A DNA stretch of 64,000 bases, taken from IMG/VR virus record IMGVR_UViG_3300010883_008292, positions 1 through 64,000 of that record. The stretch is one strand, 5' to 3'. The notes below the pieces were generated by a model. The model saw nothing but the letters and a program-made list of their open reading frames with translations. It did no database searches and had not been told where the DNA came from. Position numbers and translations under genes: made by a program. The stretch is from a virus. Of the stretch, positions 16,661 through 25,561 are shown piece after piece. Every line of letters begins with the position of its first letter. The stretch's first letter is position 1.

Positions 16661-17435
16661 AGATCAAACATTTTATCATCAGCATATACGAAAAGCTATT
16701 ATTGCCTTTGGTACTATATTCAACAACATAAATATTGAACGTAAAAATAGTGCAGGAGCAGTAGCACAAGCTCTTAGGGTACCATTATCTTATTCAACTA
16801 AGCAAAAATTTATGACAAGGATTGCTAGAGTTACTGACGCTACTACAAGAGGCGAAGTAGCTATAACATTACCACGTATAGGATTTGAAATACAAGGATT
16901 AAACTATGACCCTAGTAGAAAAACAACCGTAATACAAAAGAATAAAGCTGTTGGTGTTGGAGATGCTGCAAGCACAGTAAGAGTAGCATTTAACTCAGCG
17001 CCATTTAACATGAATTTATCCTTATATATATTTGCGAAGAACCAAGATGATGGGTTACAAATTGTGGAACAAATACTTCCATACTTTAATCCAGATTTTA
17101 ATGTTACAATAAACGATTTACCCGAACTAAATATAAAACGGGATATAAAGATTACATTAGATAATGTTAGTTATGAAGACGAATATGAAGGAGACTTTGC
17201 TAATAGGTTAAGTGTTGTATGGACTTTAAATTTTACAATGAGACTTAATTTTTATAGCAACGTAGAAAATGTTGGAATTATTAAGAAAGTTATAGCAGAT
17301 ATCTATGACGATCCAACATTGTCATTGAACTTAGGTAACTTAAAAAGCACACTAACTGCTTATGTTAACCCGGCAGACGCCAGTCCAATTGACGCATATT
17401 CATTTGTGGAGGAATTTGATGACAACTTCGAATAA
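16653..17435 (+). CDS. gp15: Tail terminator / sheath stabiliser gp15-like
   Basis: 260 residues; FYHQHIRKAIIAFGTIFNNI and PLSYSTKQKFMTRI are characteristic of gp15, which caps the tail tube and sheath before head attachment. The start is a GTG at 16653 that overlaps the end of gp14. The C-terminus (SFVEEFDDNFE) is acidic. The downstream small terminase gene begins inside it. Confidence 0.85.
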   Translation: MFKDQTFYHQHIRKAIIAFGTIFNNINIERKNSAGAVAQALRVPLSYSTKQKFMTRIARVTDATTRGEVAITLPRIGFEIQGLNYDPSRKTTVIQKNKAVGVGDAASTVRVAFNSAPFNMNLSLYIFAKNQDDGLQIVEQILPYFNPDFNVTINDLPELNIKRDIKITLDNVSYEDEYEGDFANRLSVVWTLNFTMRLNFYSNVENVGIIKKVIADIYDDPTLSLNLGNLKSTLTAYVNPADASPIDAYSFVEEFDDNFE

Positions 17436-17940
17436 AAAGAATCCTTTTAACGAATTAGATAAGAAATTTAATACTAAAGAAGTTACAAAGGCACTAGAAA
17501 AAAACCTAAAAGAAAGAGAAGACGAGAGGAAGAAGCAACTTCCTGCTGTAGCTATCTCTGATGAGGACAAACAAAAGCTTCTTGCTAAACAACAAGAAGA
17601 AGACTTCCAATATGCTAGGTCAATATTAAAACAGGCAGAAGCATATAACGACGAAGCCATACAAGGCATACTACATATTGCCAGAAACAGTGACCAACCA
17701 CGTGCTTATGAAGTGGCTGGTGGATTGATTAAGAATTTACAAGACACCGCTAAAGACATAATAGATGTACAAGAAAGACAAAAGCGTGTAACAGCAGACG
17801 ATCCTTCAGTTAAAGGAAACGTTAAGACGCAGAACAATCTATTTGTAGGCAGCACTAAAGAACTATTAAATGCCATCAAAGGCGAAATGGATCCTAAAGT
17901 AATAGACGTAGAACAAGATGACACAAGCAGAAGGGAATAG
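17419..17940 (+). CDS. gp16: Small terminase subunit gp16-like
   Basis: 173 residues starting MTTSNKKNPFNELDKKFN. I chose this ATG because GGAGGAA lies just upstream, rather than an earlier one in frame at 17362 inside gp15. The body is helical and charged, with a DNA-recognition-like region around QARSILKQAEAYNDEAI and a C-terminal segment VKGNVKTQNNLFVGSTKEL as in gp16 of marine phages. It recognises viral DNA and stimulates gp17 in packaging. It overlaps gp17 by 23 nt. Confidence 0.8.
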   Translation: MTTSNKKNPFNELDKKFNTKEVTKALEKNLKEREDERKKQLPAVAISDEDKQKLLAKQQEEDFQYARSILKQAEAYNDEAIQGILHIARNSDQPRAYEVAGGLIKNLQDTAKDIIDVQERQKRVTADDPSVKGNVKTQNNLFVGSTKELLNAIKGEMDPKVIDVEQDDTSRRE

Positions 17941-19612
17941 TTACCACGGTAATCCTAACCTTAAACCGTTAGCTTATCAGCATGACTTTACCAAAAAAGA
18001 AGTCGCAGAGTATATCAAATGCAAAGGCGACCCTAAGTATTTTATAGAAAACTATGTAAAAATTATTACTTTGGATAAGGGCTTACAACCATTCAAATTA
18101 TACGATTGTCAAAAAGACAAAGTAGATGTTATAATGAATAACAGACGTGTAGTATTAATGGAAGGACGCCAACAAGGTAAAACAGTTACAGCAGCAGCGT
18201 GTATATTACACTATACTATCTTTGAAGAAGATAAAACAGTAGCTATAATGGCTAACAAGAGTGCAGCTGCAAGAGAAGTATTAAACAGATACCAAATTAT
18301 GTATGAAAACTTACCTTTGTGGATGCAACAAGGTGTTAAGACATGGAACAAGGGTGACGTAGAACTAGAAAACAATAGTAAAGTATTAACAGCAGCAACA
18401 ACAGCAGCAGCGATACGTGGTAAGTCTGTTAACTGGTTGTACATTGATGAGGCAGCAATCATACCTAACAACATAGCAGATGAATTTTTTACATCTGTTT
18501 ATCCAACAATTTCAGCGGGAGAGACAACTAAAATACTATTAACATCTACTCCGTTAGGCTATAATCACTTCTGGAAGTTCTGGAATGAGGCAGAGAAAGG
18601 AGAGAATGGCTTCGAGCACATGTTCATTCCTTACTATGAGATACCAGGACGTGATGAGAAGTGGCTAGCCGAACAAAAACAATTACTTGGTCCTGTTAAA
18701 TTTAATCAAGAGGTCTTATGTGAGTTCTTAGGTTCAACTAACACGCTGATTAACTCACAAACTATAGGGGCCATGAGTACAAAAGATCCTATATTTCAAA
18801 ACAATTATTTAGATATTTACGAAGAGCCACAAGACGATCATTACTATGCTATAACAGTCGATACAGCCAGGGGAATTGGCGGAGACTTCTCCGCTTTTGT
18901 TGTTGCAGATGTTACAGAAATGCCTTATCAAATAGTAGCAAAGTATAGATGTAATGATATTTCACCTATGCTATTCCCAGATGTTATTGGGAAAGTAGGA
19001 AAAGATTATAATGATGCCTTTGTATTAGTAGAAGTTAATGATATAGGATCACAAGTAGTAGAAATATTACATCAAGAAATAGAATATGAGAATATTTGTA
19101 GCACAGTTACAGAGCAACAGAGACAATATGTAAGTCCAGGGTTTGGTAAATCAAGCAAACATGGTGTTACAACATCCAAACAAGTAAAGAGGCAAGGGTG
19201 TTTTGCCTTTAAGTCTTTAGTAGAAGAACAAAAATTGTTAATATTTGATGAGCATTTGATACATGAAATATCAACATTTATAGAAAAGGGTAGTACATAT
19301 CAAGCAGACGTAGGATATCATGACGATCTAGTTATGTGTTGTGTACTGTTTGGTTGGCTAACAACACAAAACTTCTTTAAAGACATGACAGATGTTAATA
19401 CTAGAGAAGGATTATACAAACAACAAATGGGAGAAATAGAACACAACCTAACTCCTTATATAAAAGACGATGGCCAAGCGCCAGAGTTTGAAGTTATACA
19501 CAATGATGTGTGGTTATTAGAAGACGATCACCATAAGAATATACAAGATAAAATGAGAAAGTTATCAGAAAACTATGCTAGAACATTGCCAGAAAGACGT
19601 ACACACAAGTAA
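17918..19612 (+). CDS. gp17: Large terminase subunit gp17-like (packaging ATPase and nuclease)
   Basis: 564 residues. The ATPase domain has a Walker A motif GRQQGKT (83-89) and Walker B WLYIDEA (173-179), followed by the coupling motif LLTSTP. The C-terminal nuclease domain has YAITVDTARGIGGD, with the first catalytic aspartate, and later acids including the YHDDLVM segment. It drives DNA into the prohead and cuts concatemers. The length is typical of T4-like gp17 (about 550-610). Confidence 0.95.
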   Translation: MTQAEGNSYHGNPNLKPLAYQHDFTKKEVAEYIKCKGDPKYFIENYVKIITLDKGLQPFKLYDCQKDKVDVIMNNRRVVLMEGRQQGKTVTAAACILHYTIFEEDKTVAIMANKSAAAREVLNRYQIMYENLPLWMQQGVKTWNKGDVELENNSKVLTAATTAAAIRGKSVNWLYIDEAAIIPNNIADEFFTSVYPTISAGETTKILLTSTPLGYNHFWKFWNEAEKGENGFEHMFIPYYEIPGRDEKWLAEQKQLLGPVKFNQEVLCEFLGSTNTLINSQTIGAMSTKDPIFQNNYLDIYEEPQDDHYYAITVDTARGIGGDFSAFVVADVTEMPYQIVAKYRCNDISPMLFPDVIGKVGKDYNDAFVLVEVNDIGSQVVEILHQEIEYENICSTVTEQQRQYVSPGFGKSSKHGVTTSKQVKRQGCFAFKSLVEEQKLLIFDEHLIHEISTFIEKGSTYQADVGYHDDLVMCCVLFGWLTTQNFFKDMTDVNTREGLYKQQMGEIEHNLTPYIKDDGQAPEFEVIHNDVWLLEDDHHKNIQDKMRKLSENYARTLPERRTHK

Positions 19613-19655
19613 AAAGAGCTGTACATATAGAAAATGGGTTCTAAATAAAACAATT

Positions 19656-19663
19656 TATAAATA
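19656..19663 (+). promoter_or_regulatory. Late promoter before gene 18
   Basis: TATAAATA in the 114-bp gap between genes 17 and 18. It leaves a leader of about 60 nt before the gp18 ATG and its GAGGAG ribosome site. Nothing else is recognisable in the gap. Confidence 0.85.
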
Positions 19664-19726
19664 GTTGCGATGATAATAATTAAACTTGTGTCATTACATA
19701 AGATAATATAAACCGAGGAGAAAAAC

Positions 19727-21637
19727 ATGGCATTTCAGCTATCACCAGGTGTTCTCGTAACAGAGAGGGACTTAACCAGTGTTGTTCCAGCAGTCGCTAC
19801 TACAGTAGGCGCGATTGTTATAGACGCACAATGGGGTCCTGTTAACGAGATCACAACAATTAGTTCAGAGAACAAATTAGTTGATACCTTCTTAAAACCT
19901 GATTCAACAAATTATGAATCATGGTTAACAGCAGCTAGCTTTTTGGCTTATGGTAGTAATCTTAAAGTAGTTAGAAGTATAGACGATACAACAGCATTGA
20001 ACGCAGGTTCAACAGCAGGCGTCTTAATTACTAACGAAGAAGACTACGACAATAACCATTCTAGTGGCGAAGGTTCTAATGGTATATGGGCAGCAAAACA
20101 TCCAGGAGTCATAGGCAATTCGCTTAAGGTTTCATTTGCAGACTCAAGTAACTACGATACTAACTCAGTAGCATCCGCTACAGTTAGTGCAGGAGGATCT
20201 AGTTATACTAGCTCTCCAACAGTTGCTTTTGCAGCACCAGGTTCGGGAATTACAGCAACAGGTACAGCTACAGTTAGTGGCGGTGCAGTTACTGCAATTA
20301 CTATAACGAACCCTGGTAACGGATATTCCAGCGCACCAGCTATTACATTCAGTGGAGGAGGCGGATCTGGAGCAACAGCTACAGCCGTACTCGCAACTGA
20401 TTGGACTTACAAAGCAAACTTTTCCCGTGCACCTTTAACATCTACGAATGTAGCATTAGTGGCAGGCTCAAATGATGAGTTCCACATAATTGTTATAGAC
20501 GAAGATGGATTATTTTCAGGTGTAGCAGGTACAGTTTTAGAAAAATTCGAAGCAGTATCCAAAGCTTCCGATGCGAAAAGTCTACAAGGCGGATCAAATT
20601 ACTATAAAGACGTGATTAATAATCAGTCTGATTTAATTCGTTTCACAGACCAACCAGCAGGGGACAGCACTTGGGGCACAGCTTCAGCAGGAACAGCATA
20701 CACATCAGTCTTTACAGCAGCAGAGTCTACTGTAAGCCTGACAGGTGGCGTTTCCGACGCACCAGACAGTGGAGATATTCAAACATCTTACGCATTATTT
20801 GGAGACGCAGAAACTACTGACGTCAACCTAGTAATGACAGCAGGCTGGTCAAACGTGGATAAAAAGTGGGTACAAGATAACGTAGGCAAAGTCAGAAAAG
20901 ACTGTATTGTTTTCGTATCACCACAATCTACATCAGTAGTAAACAATTCCGGTTCAGAAGTTACACAAATAAAAAGTGATAAGGCAGCAATGTCAGCCAC
21001 ATCTTATAGTGTAATGGATGGCAACTGGAAATATCAATACGACAGATACAACGACGTATATAGATGGGTTCCATTAAATGGAGATATAGCAGGTCTATGT
21101 GTAAACACAGACAACGTTAGAGATCCTTGGTACTCACCAGCAGGCTTCAACAGAGGTCAACTCAGAAACGCAGTAAAATTGGCATTCAATCCAACTAAGG
21201 CGAATAGAGATGACTTATACCAAGACGGTGTAAACCCTGTTATAAATAGTCCAGGAAACGGTATCGTATTATTTGGGGACAAGACATTACTTGCAGCACC
21301 TAGTTCGTTTAATAGAATTAACGTTCGAAGATTGTTTATTGTTTTAGAAAAAGCAGTAGCAACAGCAGCTAAGTATCAATTGTTTGAATTTAACGACGCA
21401 TTTACAAGAGCACAATTTACAAGTTTGCTTACACCTTTCTTAAGAGACGTCCAAGGACGTAGAGGAATATATGACTTTAAAGTTATATGTAACCAAAGTA
21501 ATAATACAGGCGAAGTAGTTGATAGAAACGAATTTGTAGCAGACATATTTATTAAGCCTGCCAAAACTATTAACTTCATACAGCTTAACTTTATTGCCAC
21601 AAGAACTGGTGTTGCATTCGAAGAAATTGGCGGGTAA
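19727..21637 (+). CDS. gp18: Contractile tail sheath gp18-like
   Basis: 636 residues, close to T4 gp18 (659). The N-terminus ([21 protein letters not shown]) and the C-terminal part ([30 protein letters not shown]) are typical of myovirus sheath. Residues about 142-222 are an inserted beta domain with two related units, [17 protein letters not shown] and [18 protein letters not shown], joined by [13 protein letters not shown]; such modules usually lie on the outer surface. It forms the contractile sheath that drives the tube through the envelope. Confidence 0.9.
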   Translation: MAFQLSPGVLVTERDLTSVVPAVATTVGAIVIDAQWGPVNEITTISSENKLVDTFLKPDSTNYESWLTAASFLAYGSNLKVVRSIDDTTALNAGSTAGVLITNEEDYDNNHSSGEGSNGIWAAKHPGVIGNSLKVSFADSSNYDTNSVASATVSAGGSSYTSSPTVAFAAPGSGITATGTATVSGGAVTAITITNPGNGYSSAPAITFSGGGGSGATATAVLATDWTYKANFSRAPLTSTNVALVAGSNDEFHIIVIDEDGLFSGVAGTVLEKFEAVSKASDAKSLQGGSNYYKDVINNQSDLIRFTDQPAGDSTWGTASAGTAYTSVFTAAESTVSLTGGVSDAPDSGDIQTSYALFGDAETTDVNLVMTAGWSNVDKKWVQDNVGKVRKDCIVFVSPQSTSVVNNSGSEVTQIKSDKAAMSATSYSVMDGNWKYQYDRYNDVYRWVPLNGDIAGLCVNTDNVRDPWYSPAGFNRGQLRNAVKLAFNPTKANRDDLYQDGVNPVINSPGNGIVLFGDKTLLAAPSSFNRINVRRLFIVLEKAVATAAKYQLFEFNDAFTRAQFTSLLTPFLRDVQGRRGIYDFKVICNQSNNTGEVVDRNEFVADIFIKPAKTINFIQLNFIATRTGVAFEEIGG

Positions 21638-21639
21638 CG

Positions 21640-21647
21640 TATAAATA
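21640..21647 (+). promoter_or_regulatory. Late promoter before gene 19
   Basis: TATAAATA in the 29-bp gap, followed by a GGAGAA ribosome site. It gives the very abundant tube protein its own transcript. Confidence 0.8.
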
Positions 21648-21666
21648 GTACAAAAGGAGAATATCA

Positions 21667-22182
21667 ATGGATATTACAGAATTTAAAGGTAAATTAGGAG
21701 CAGGAGGCGCTAGGCCTAATCAGTTTTTAGTGACCCTAAACTTTCCATCATCATCCCCCGCCGAGACGAACTATAGCATATTGGTAACAGGAGCAGCCTT
21801 ACCGGCTTCAACTGTTAACCCTGCTATCATACAGTATCGCGGAAGGGAGGTCAAATTAGCTGGCGAAAGGATCTTTGATCCCTGGACCATCACTATTGCT
21901 AACGACACTGAACAGAGTCTTAGACGACCTTTTGAGAATTGGATGAATGCTATGAACGATAGGGAATATAATACGGCTGAGTCATTACACCCAGCTGATT
22001 ATCAAACGCTTATGCACGTTGAACACAAAGATCGTAACGATAACACCTTACCAGGTGGAAGCTACACATTACACGATGCGTTTCCAATAAATATGTCAGA
22101 GATTGCATTACAATATGCACAGAACGACGTTATTGAGGAATATACAGTTACGTTTCAGTATCAATGGTACAGCGTTATTTAA
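21667..22182 (+). CDS. gp19: Tail tube gp19-like
   Basis: 171 residues, against 163 in T4. Conserved tube features are GGARPNQFLVTLNFP at the N-terminus, VTGAALPASTVNPAIIQYRGREVKLAGER, and a C-terminal EEYTVTFQYQWYSV. It polymerises into the inner tail tube. A dedicated late promoter lies just upstream. Confidence 0.92.
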   Translation: MDITEFKGKLGAGGARPNQFLVTLNFPSSSPAETNYSILVTGAALPASTVNPAIIQYRGREVKLAGERIFDPWTITIANDTEQSLRRPFENWMNAMNDREYNTAESLHPADYQTLMHVEHKDRNDNTLPGGSYTLHDAFPINMSEIALQYAQNDVIEEYTVTFQYQWYSVI

Positions 22183-22211
22183 TCCCTTAGGGAGTAGTAA
22201 CAAGGAAAATT

Positions 22212-23807
22212 ATGGATTTATTTGGGTTTGAAATAAAACGGAAGGAGACGCCACAGAGTGAAAAGTCATTCGTGGCGCCTTCAGATGACGGTGCAGTAGA
22301 GTCAATTAGAGCGGGTGGGTACTATGGTACCTACATGGACCTGGAAGGGATCGCACAAACCGAAGCTGAATTGATTAAACGGTATCGAGACATTGCCTTA
22401 ATGGCAGACGTCGATACGGCCGTTGAAGATATAATCAACGAGTCGGTTGCACAGTTGGAGAATGAATCTCCAGTTGAAATCAACCTTGATGATGTAAAAC
22501 TTTCATCAAGTGTTAGAAAAAGCATGGCCGTTGAATTTGAGAACATAAAGAACATCCTGGACTTTAAGGATAGAGCCCAGGACTACTTTAGAAGATGGTA
22601 TGTAGATGGACGGATTTATTTCCATAAGGTAATAGATCTTGAGAAACCTAAACAGGGTATAGTAGATATTAGATACATTGACCCTAGAAAGATTAGGAAA
22701 GTACGTGAAGTTAAGAAGGAGAAAAATCCTTCTGGTATATTGTTTGTAACAGAGGTTAAAGAGTTTTTTATATATAATGATAAAGGCGTAACTCAGAAAC
22801 CTGGAGCGTATGTAGCACCTGAGAATCAGCAAGGGCTGAAAATAACAAAGGATGCTATAGCTTTTGCTCCAAGTGGTTTAATAGATCACGATAAACAAAT
22901 ACCTTTATCGTATTTGCATAAGGCCATCAGGCCAGCAAACCAACTTCGTATGATGGAGAACGCAGTAGTAATTTATAGAATTACAAGGGCTCCTGAAAGA
23001 CGAATATTTTATGTAGATGTTGGTAACTTGCCGAAGATGAAGGCAGAACAATATCTAAAAGACATTATGGATCGTTATCGTAACAAGTTAGTTTACGATG
23101 CTAATACAGGCGAGATCCGTGATGACAAGAAGTTTATGTCAATGTTGGAAGACTTCTGGTTACCCAGAAGAGAAGGCGGGACAGGAACACAGATTGATAC
23201 TTTGCCAGCAGGTCAAAACCTAGGGCAAATAGAAGACGTAGAATACTTTCAACGTAAACTATATCAATCGTTGAACATTCCTATCTCTCGTTTGGAACAA
23301 CAAGCTGGTATGAACTTTGGTAGAGCAGCTGAGATTAATAGAGACGAGATGAAGTTTACAAAATTCATCATCAAGTTAAGAAGAAAATTCTCAGTTATGT
23401 TAAGCGATCTTTTAAAGACGCAATGTTTACTAAAAGGTATTCTAACCGAAGACGATTGGAATCAGATTAAAGATGATATAATGTTTGAGTTTGCTACGGA
23501 TGCTTACTACACAGAGTCTAAAGAGCAAGAGATTTTAAGAAGTAGAGTAGAAGTATTAAACGGATTAGCAGCATACATAGGAACATTTTTTAGTAAAAGT
23601 TACATACAAAAGAACGTTTTAATGTTGACAGATGAACAGATTGAACAGATTGAAACTGAATTATTGGGTGAACCTCAATACCAGAGACAATATCAATGGA
23701 GTCCATTGTCAGCAGTAGATCAAGCAGCCCCTAACGGTGCTGGTAATATAGAAGATGAGGTTCCAGGGGAAGGAAATCCCGAAGGACCCCCTAATGGAGG
23801 AATGTAA
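22212..23807 (+). CDS. gp20: Portal protein gp20-like
   Basis: 531 residues, near the T4 length (524). Diagnostic stretches include RYRDIALMADVDTAVEDIINE, VDIRYIDPRKIRKVREV, RAPERRIFYVDVGNLPK, a QNLGQIEDVEYFQRKLYQ segment and MNFGRAAEINRDEMKF. It forms the dodecameric vertex through which DNA enters and leaves. The C-terminus is Pro/Gly-rich. Confidence 0.95.
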   Translation: MDLFGFEIKRKETPQSEKSFVAPSDDGAVESIRAGGYYGTYMDLEGIAQTEAELIKRYRDIALMADVDTAVEDIINESVAQLENESPVEINLDDVKLSSSVRKSMAVEFENIKNILDFKDRAQDYFRRWYVDGRIYFHKVIDLEKPKQGIVDIRYIDPRKIRKVREVKKEKNPSGILFVTEVKEFFIYNDKGVTQKPGAYVAPENQQGLKITKDAIAFAPSGLIDHDKQIPLSYLHKAIRPANQLRMMENAVVIYRITRAPERRIFYVDVGNLPKMKAEQYLKDIMDRYRNKLVYDANTGEIRDDKKFMSMLEDFWLPRREGGTGTQIDTLPAGQNLGQIEDVEYFQRKLYQSLNIPISRLEQQAGMNFGRAAEINRDEMKFTKFIIKLRRKFSVMLSDLLKTQCLLKGILTEDDWNQIKDDIMFEFATDAYYTESKEQEILRSRVEVLNGLAAYIGTFFSKSYIQKNVLMLTDEQIEQIETELLGEPQYQRQYQWSPLSAVDQAAPNGAGNIEDEVPGEGNPEGPPNGGM

Positions 23808-23809
23808 AA

Positions 23810-24082
23810 ATGGCAGAAGATTTAGATCAAAGTAAAGAAATTAATGATATGTTAGACAACATGATAGCTGGTAAAGCATCAGATGTCCAAACAGACTTTA
23901 ATAGCTTAATGCAAGATAGGACAAACCATGCAATGGATGTACAAAGAGTTGAAACAGCAAAACAGATGTTTCATCCTCAGAGTGTAGCACCAGAGGGTAT
24001 TCCTATAGAAGGTGAACCATTAGAATTAGTGGATATTGATCCAACAACAGGTATACCTGTTGGAAACGAGACAACAGATTGA
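23810..24082 (+). CDS. Prohead core-like small protein (position of gp67)
   Basis: 90 acidic residues between genes 20 and 21, the place of T4 genes 67 and 68. The N-terminal half is helical (EINDMLDNMIAGKASDVQTD), and the tail is Pro-rich (PEGIPIEGEPLELVDIDP). I infer a prohead core role from position and composition only. It overlaps the next gene by 4 nt. Confidence 0.5.
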   Translation: MAEDLDQSKEINDMLDNMIAGKASDVQTDFNSLMQDRTNHAMDVQRVETAKQMFHPQSVAPEGIPIEGEPLELVDIDPTTGIPVGNETTD

Positions 24083-24387
24083 GAACGTTTAACGATTTTA
24101 GAGCAGGAGTTATTACCGAAGCTCCTACCGATGGTGTTGCAAAAGGCTCACTAGAAGGCGATAAGCACATGTGCGCTAGTAAAATCTTTCACAAAGAGTG
24201 GAAGGAAGGCAAAACTATTATAGGTGAACATGCAGAACCAGATGCATATGGAAAAATTAGCTGGTATAAAGTTATGTTTGAACACGGTATAGAAAAAGTT
24301 GAAGTGGATGATGAGGACGTAAAGGTTCTTGAAGAGAATAAACATATTAACCACAGTAATAAAAAGAAATATAACTTACCAACATAG
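24079..24387 (+). CDS. Conserved small head-region protein
   Basis: 102 residues, using a TTG start at 24079 that overlaps the previous stop. The N-terminus MRTFNDFRAGVITEAP resembles the first residues of the prohead protease (MRLIKEFNES), as if both carry a core-targeting peptide. The middle (CASKIFHKEWKEGKTIIGEHAEPD) forms a compact domain I recognise as recurrent in this position of marine T4-like phages without a known function. It may be a gp68-like core protein. Confidence 0.5.
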   Translation: MRTFNDFRAGVITEAPTDGVAKGSLEGDKHMCASKIFHKEWKEGKTIIGEHAEPDAYGKISWYKVMFEHGIEKVEVDDEDVKVLEENKHINHSNKKKYNLPT

Positions 24388-24395
24388 GAAAACAA

Positions 24396-24821
24396 ATGGC
24401 AGTCACAGTAAACAACTTAAAATTAACTCAAGTCCAGGGCGTGGTTAGTGTTAGGGGGACTGCAGCGACAGGAACAATAGCTTTAGCAACAACACTAAAG
24501 AAGTCTTCTGAAACGCAAAGCTCCCCAGCAGTAAACATTAAAGGGCTTCATTGGACATTGTCTAGCGGAGCAAGTGCTAAAGTGCAAAGAAACTCCGTTG
24601 TTCTATACGAACTATATGAAAACGGTCAACAAGACTTTTACGGTTTTAGCGACAATTCAGAAAATACAAGCGATATACTGGTTGTAATAGCAGGAGGCGA
24701 TGGCGGAACAGTCATAGTTGATTGTGCTAAAGTATCTGGATATGGTTCACAACAACATCAAGACGCACCACTAGACACTGACGATGCAGGAAGTGTGTAT
24801 GATGGTGGTACATTAGGATAG
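24396..24821 (+). CDS. Putative head or virion structural protein
   Basis: 141 residues, predicted all-beta with repeated GTIALATTL and DILVVIAGGDGGTVIVDCA segments and a Gly-rich end SVYDGGTLG. It lies between the core-like protein and the protease inside the head gene block, so a decoration or vertex role is plausible. I do not recognise the family. Confidence 0.5.
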   Translation: MAVTVNNLKLTQVQGVVSVRGTAATGTIALATTLKKSSETQSSPAVNIKGLHWTLSSGASAKVQRNSVVLYELYENGQQDFYGFSDNSENTSDILVVIAGGDGGTVIVDCAKVSGYGSQQHQDAPLDTDDAGSVYDGGTLG

Positions 24822-24825
24822 AACA

Positions 24826-25485
24826 ATGAGACTAATTAAAGAATTTAACGAAAGTATTAATTACATTACAGAAGAGAGTAAGGATCCTAAGAAACCTAAC
24901 ATATTCATCGAAGGTGTATTTTTACAAGCAGATATAAAGAACAAAAACGGCCGTGTATATCCGAGATATACTATGCAGCGAGAAGTAGCGCGTTATGTTA
25001 AAGAAAACATTTTAACAAAACGAGCTTATGGAGAGTTAGGACATCCTGACGGACCAACGGTTAATTTAGACCGTGTATCGCACATGATTACATCTCTAAA
25101 AGAAGACGGCAACAATTTTATCGGGAGGGCGAAGATAATGGACACGCCTATGGGTAAGATTGTAAAAGAACTCATAAGCGAAGGTGCTCAACTAGGTGTT
25201 AGTTCACGTGGTTTAGGATCTTTGAAAGAGAGAAACGGCATTAACGAAGTACAAGATGACTTTATGTTAGCAACAGCAGCAGATATTGTTGCTGATCCTA
25301 GCGCCCCAGACGCTTTTGTTAGCGGCATAATGGAAGGAAAGGAATGGGTTTTTGTTAATGGTAAATGGACAGAACAAGATATTGAAGAAGCTAGAGCCAC
25401 TATTTCTGGTGCTAATTCAGCACATTTAGAAGAAGAAAAGCTCCAAGTCTTTAACAATTTCTTAAATAAACTGTCCAAAATCTAA
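24826..25485 (+). CDS. gp21: Prohead protease gp21-like
   Basis: 219 residues (T4 gp21 is 212). The U35/S78-type herpesvirus-like serine protease signature is visible: histidine in YGELGHPDGPTVNLDRVSH and serine in GVSSRGLGS. It processes the scaffold and capsid precursors during maturation. It sits 5 nt after the previous gene, and a late promoter follows it. Confidence 0.92.
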   Translation: MRLIKEFNESINYITEESKDPKKPNIFIEGVFLQADIKNKNGRVYPRYTMQREVARYVKENILTKRAYGELGHPDGPTVNLDRVSHMITSLKEDGNNFIGRAKIMDTPMGKIVKELISEGAQLGVSSRGLGSLKERNGINEVQDDFMLATAADIVADPSAPDAFVSGIMEGKEWVFVNGKWTEQDIEEARATISGANSAHLEEEKLQVFNNFLNKLSKI

Positions 25486-25501
25486 TAGAAGTCTTAATAA
25501 C

Positions 25502-25509
25502 TATAAATA
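25502..25509 (+). promoter_or_regulatory. Late promoter before gene 22
   Basis: TATAAATA, 53 bp before the scaffold gene, in a 76-bp AT-rich gap. A GGAGAG ribosome site precedes the ATG. Confidence 0.8.
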
Positions 25510-25561
25510 GTTTATTAGATTATATTAAAACTAGATAATCCGAAAAATAAGGAGAGAAGAA

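Noticed and set aside
21241-21248. TATAAATA inside gene 18
   Set aside because: It lies in the middle of a conserved coding region with no gene start close downstream; in AT-rich DNA such octamers occur by chance.
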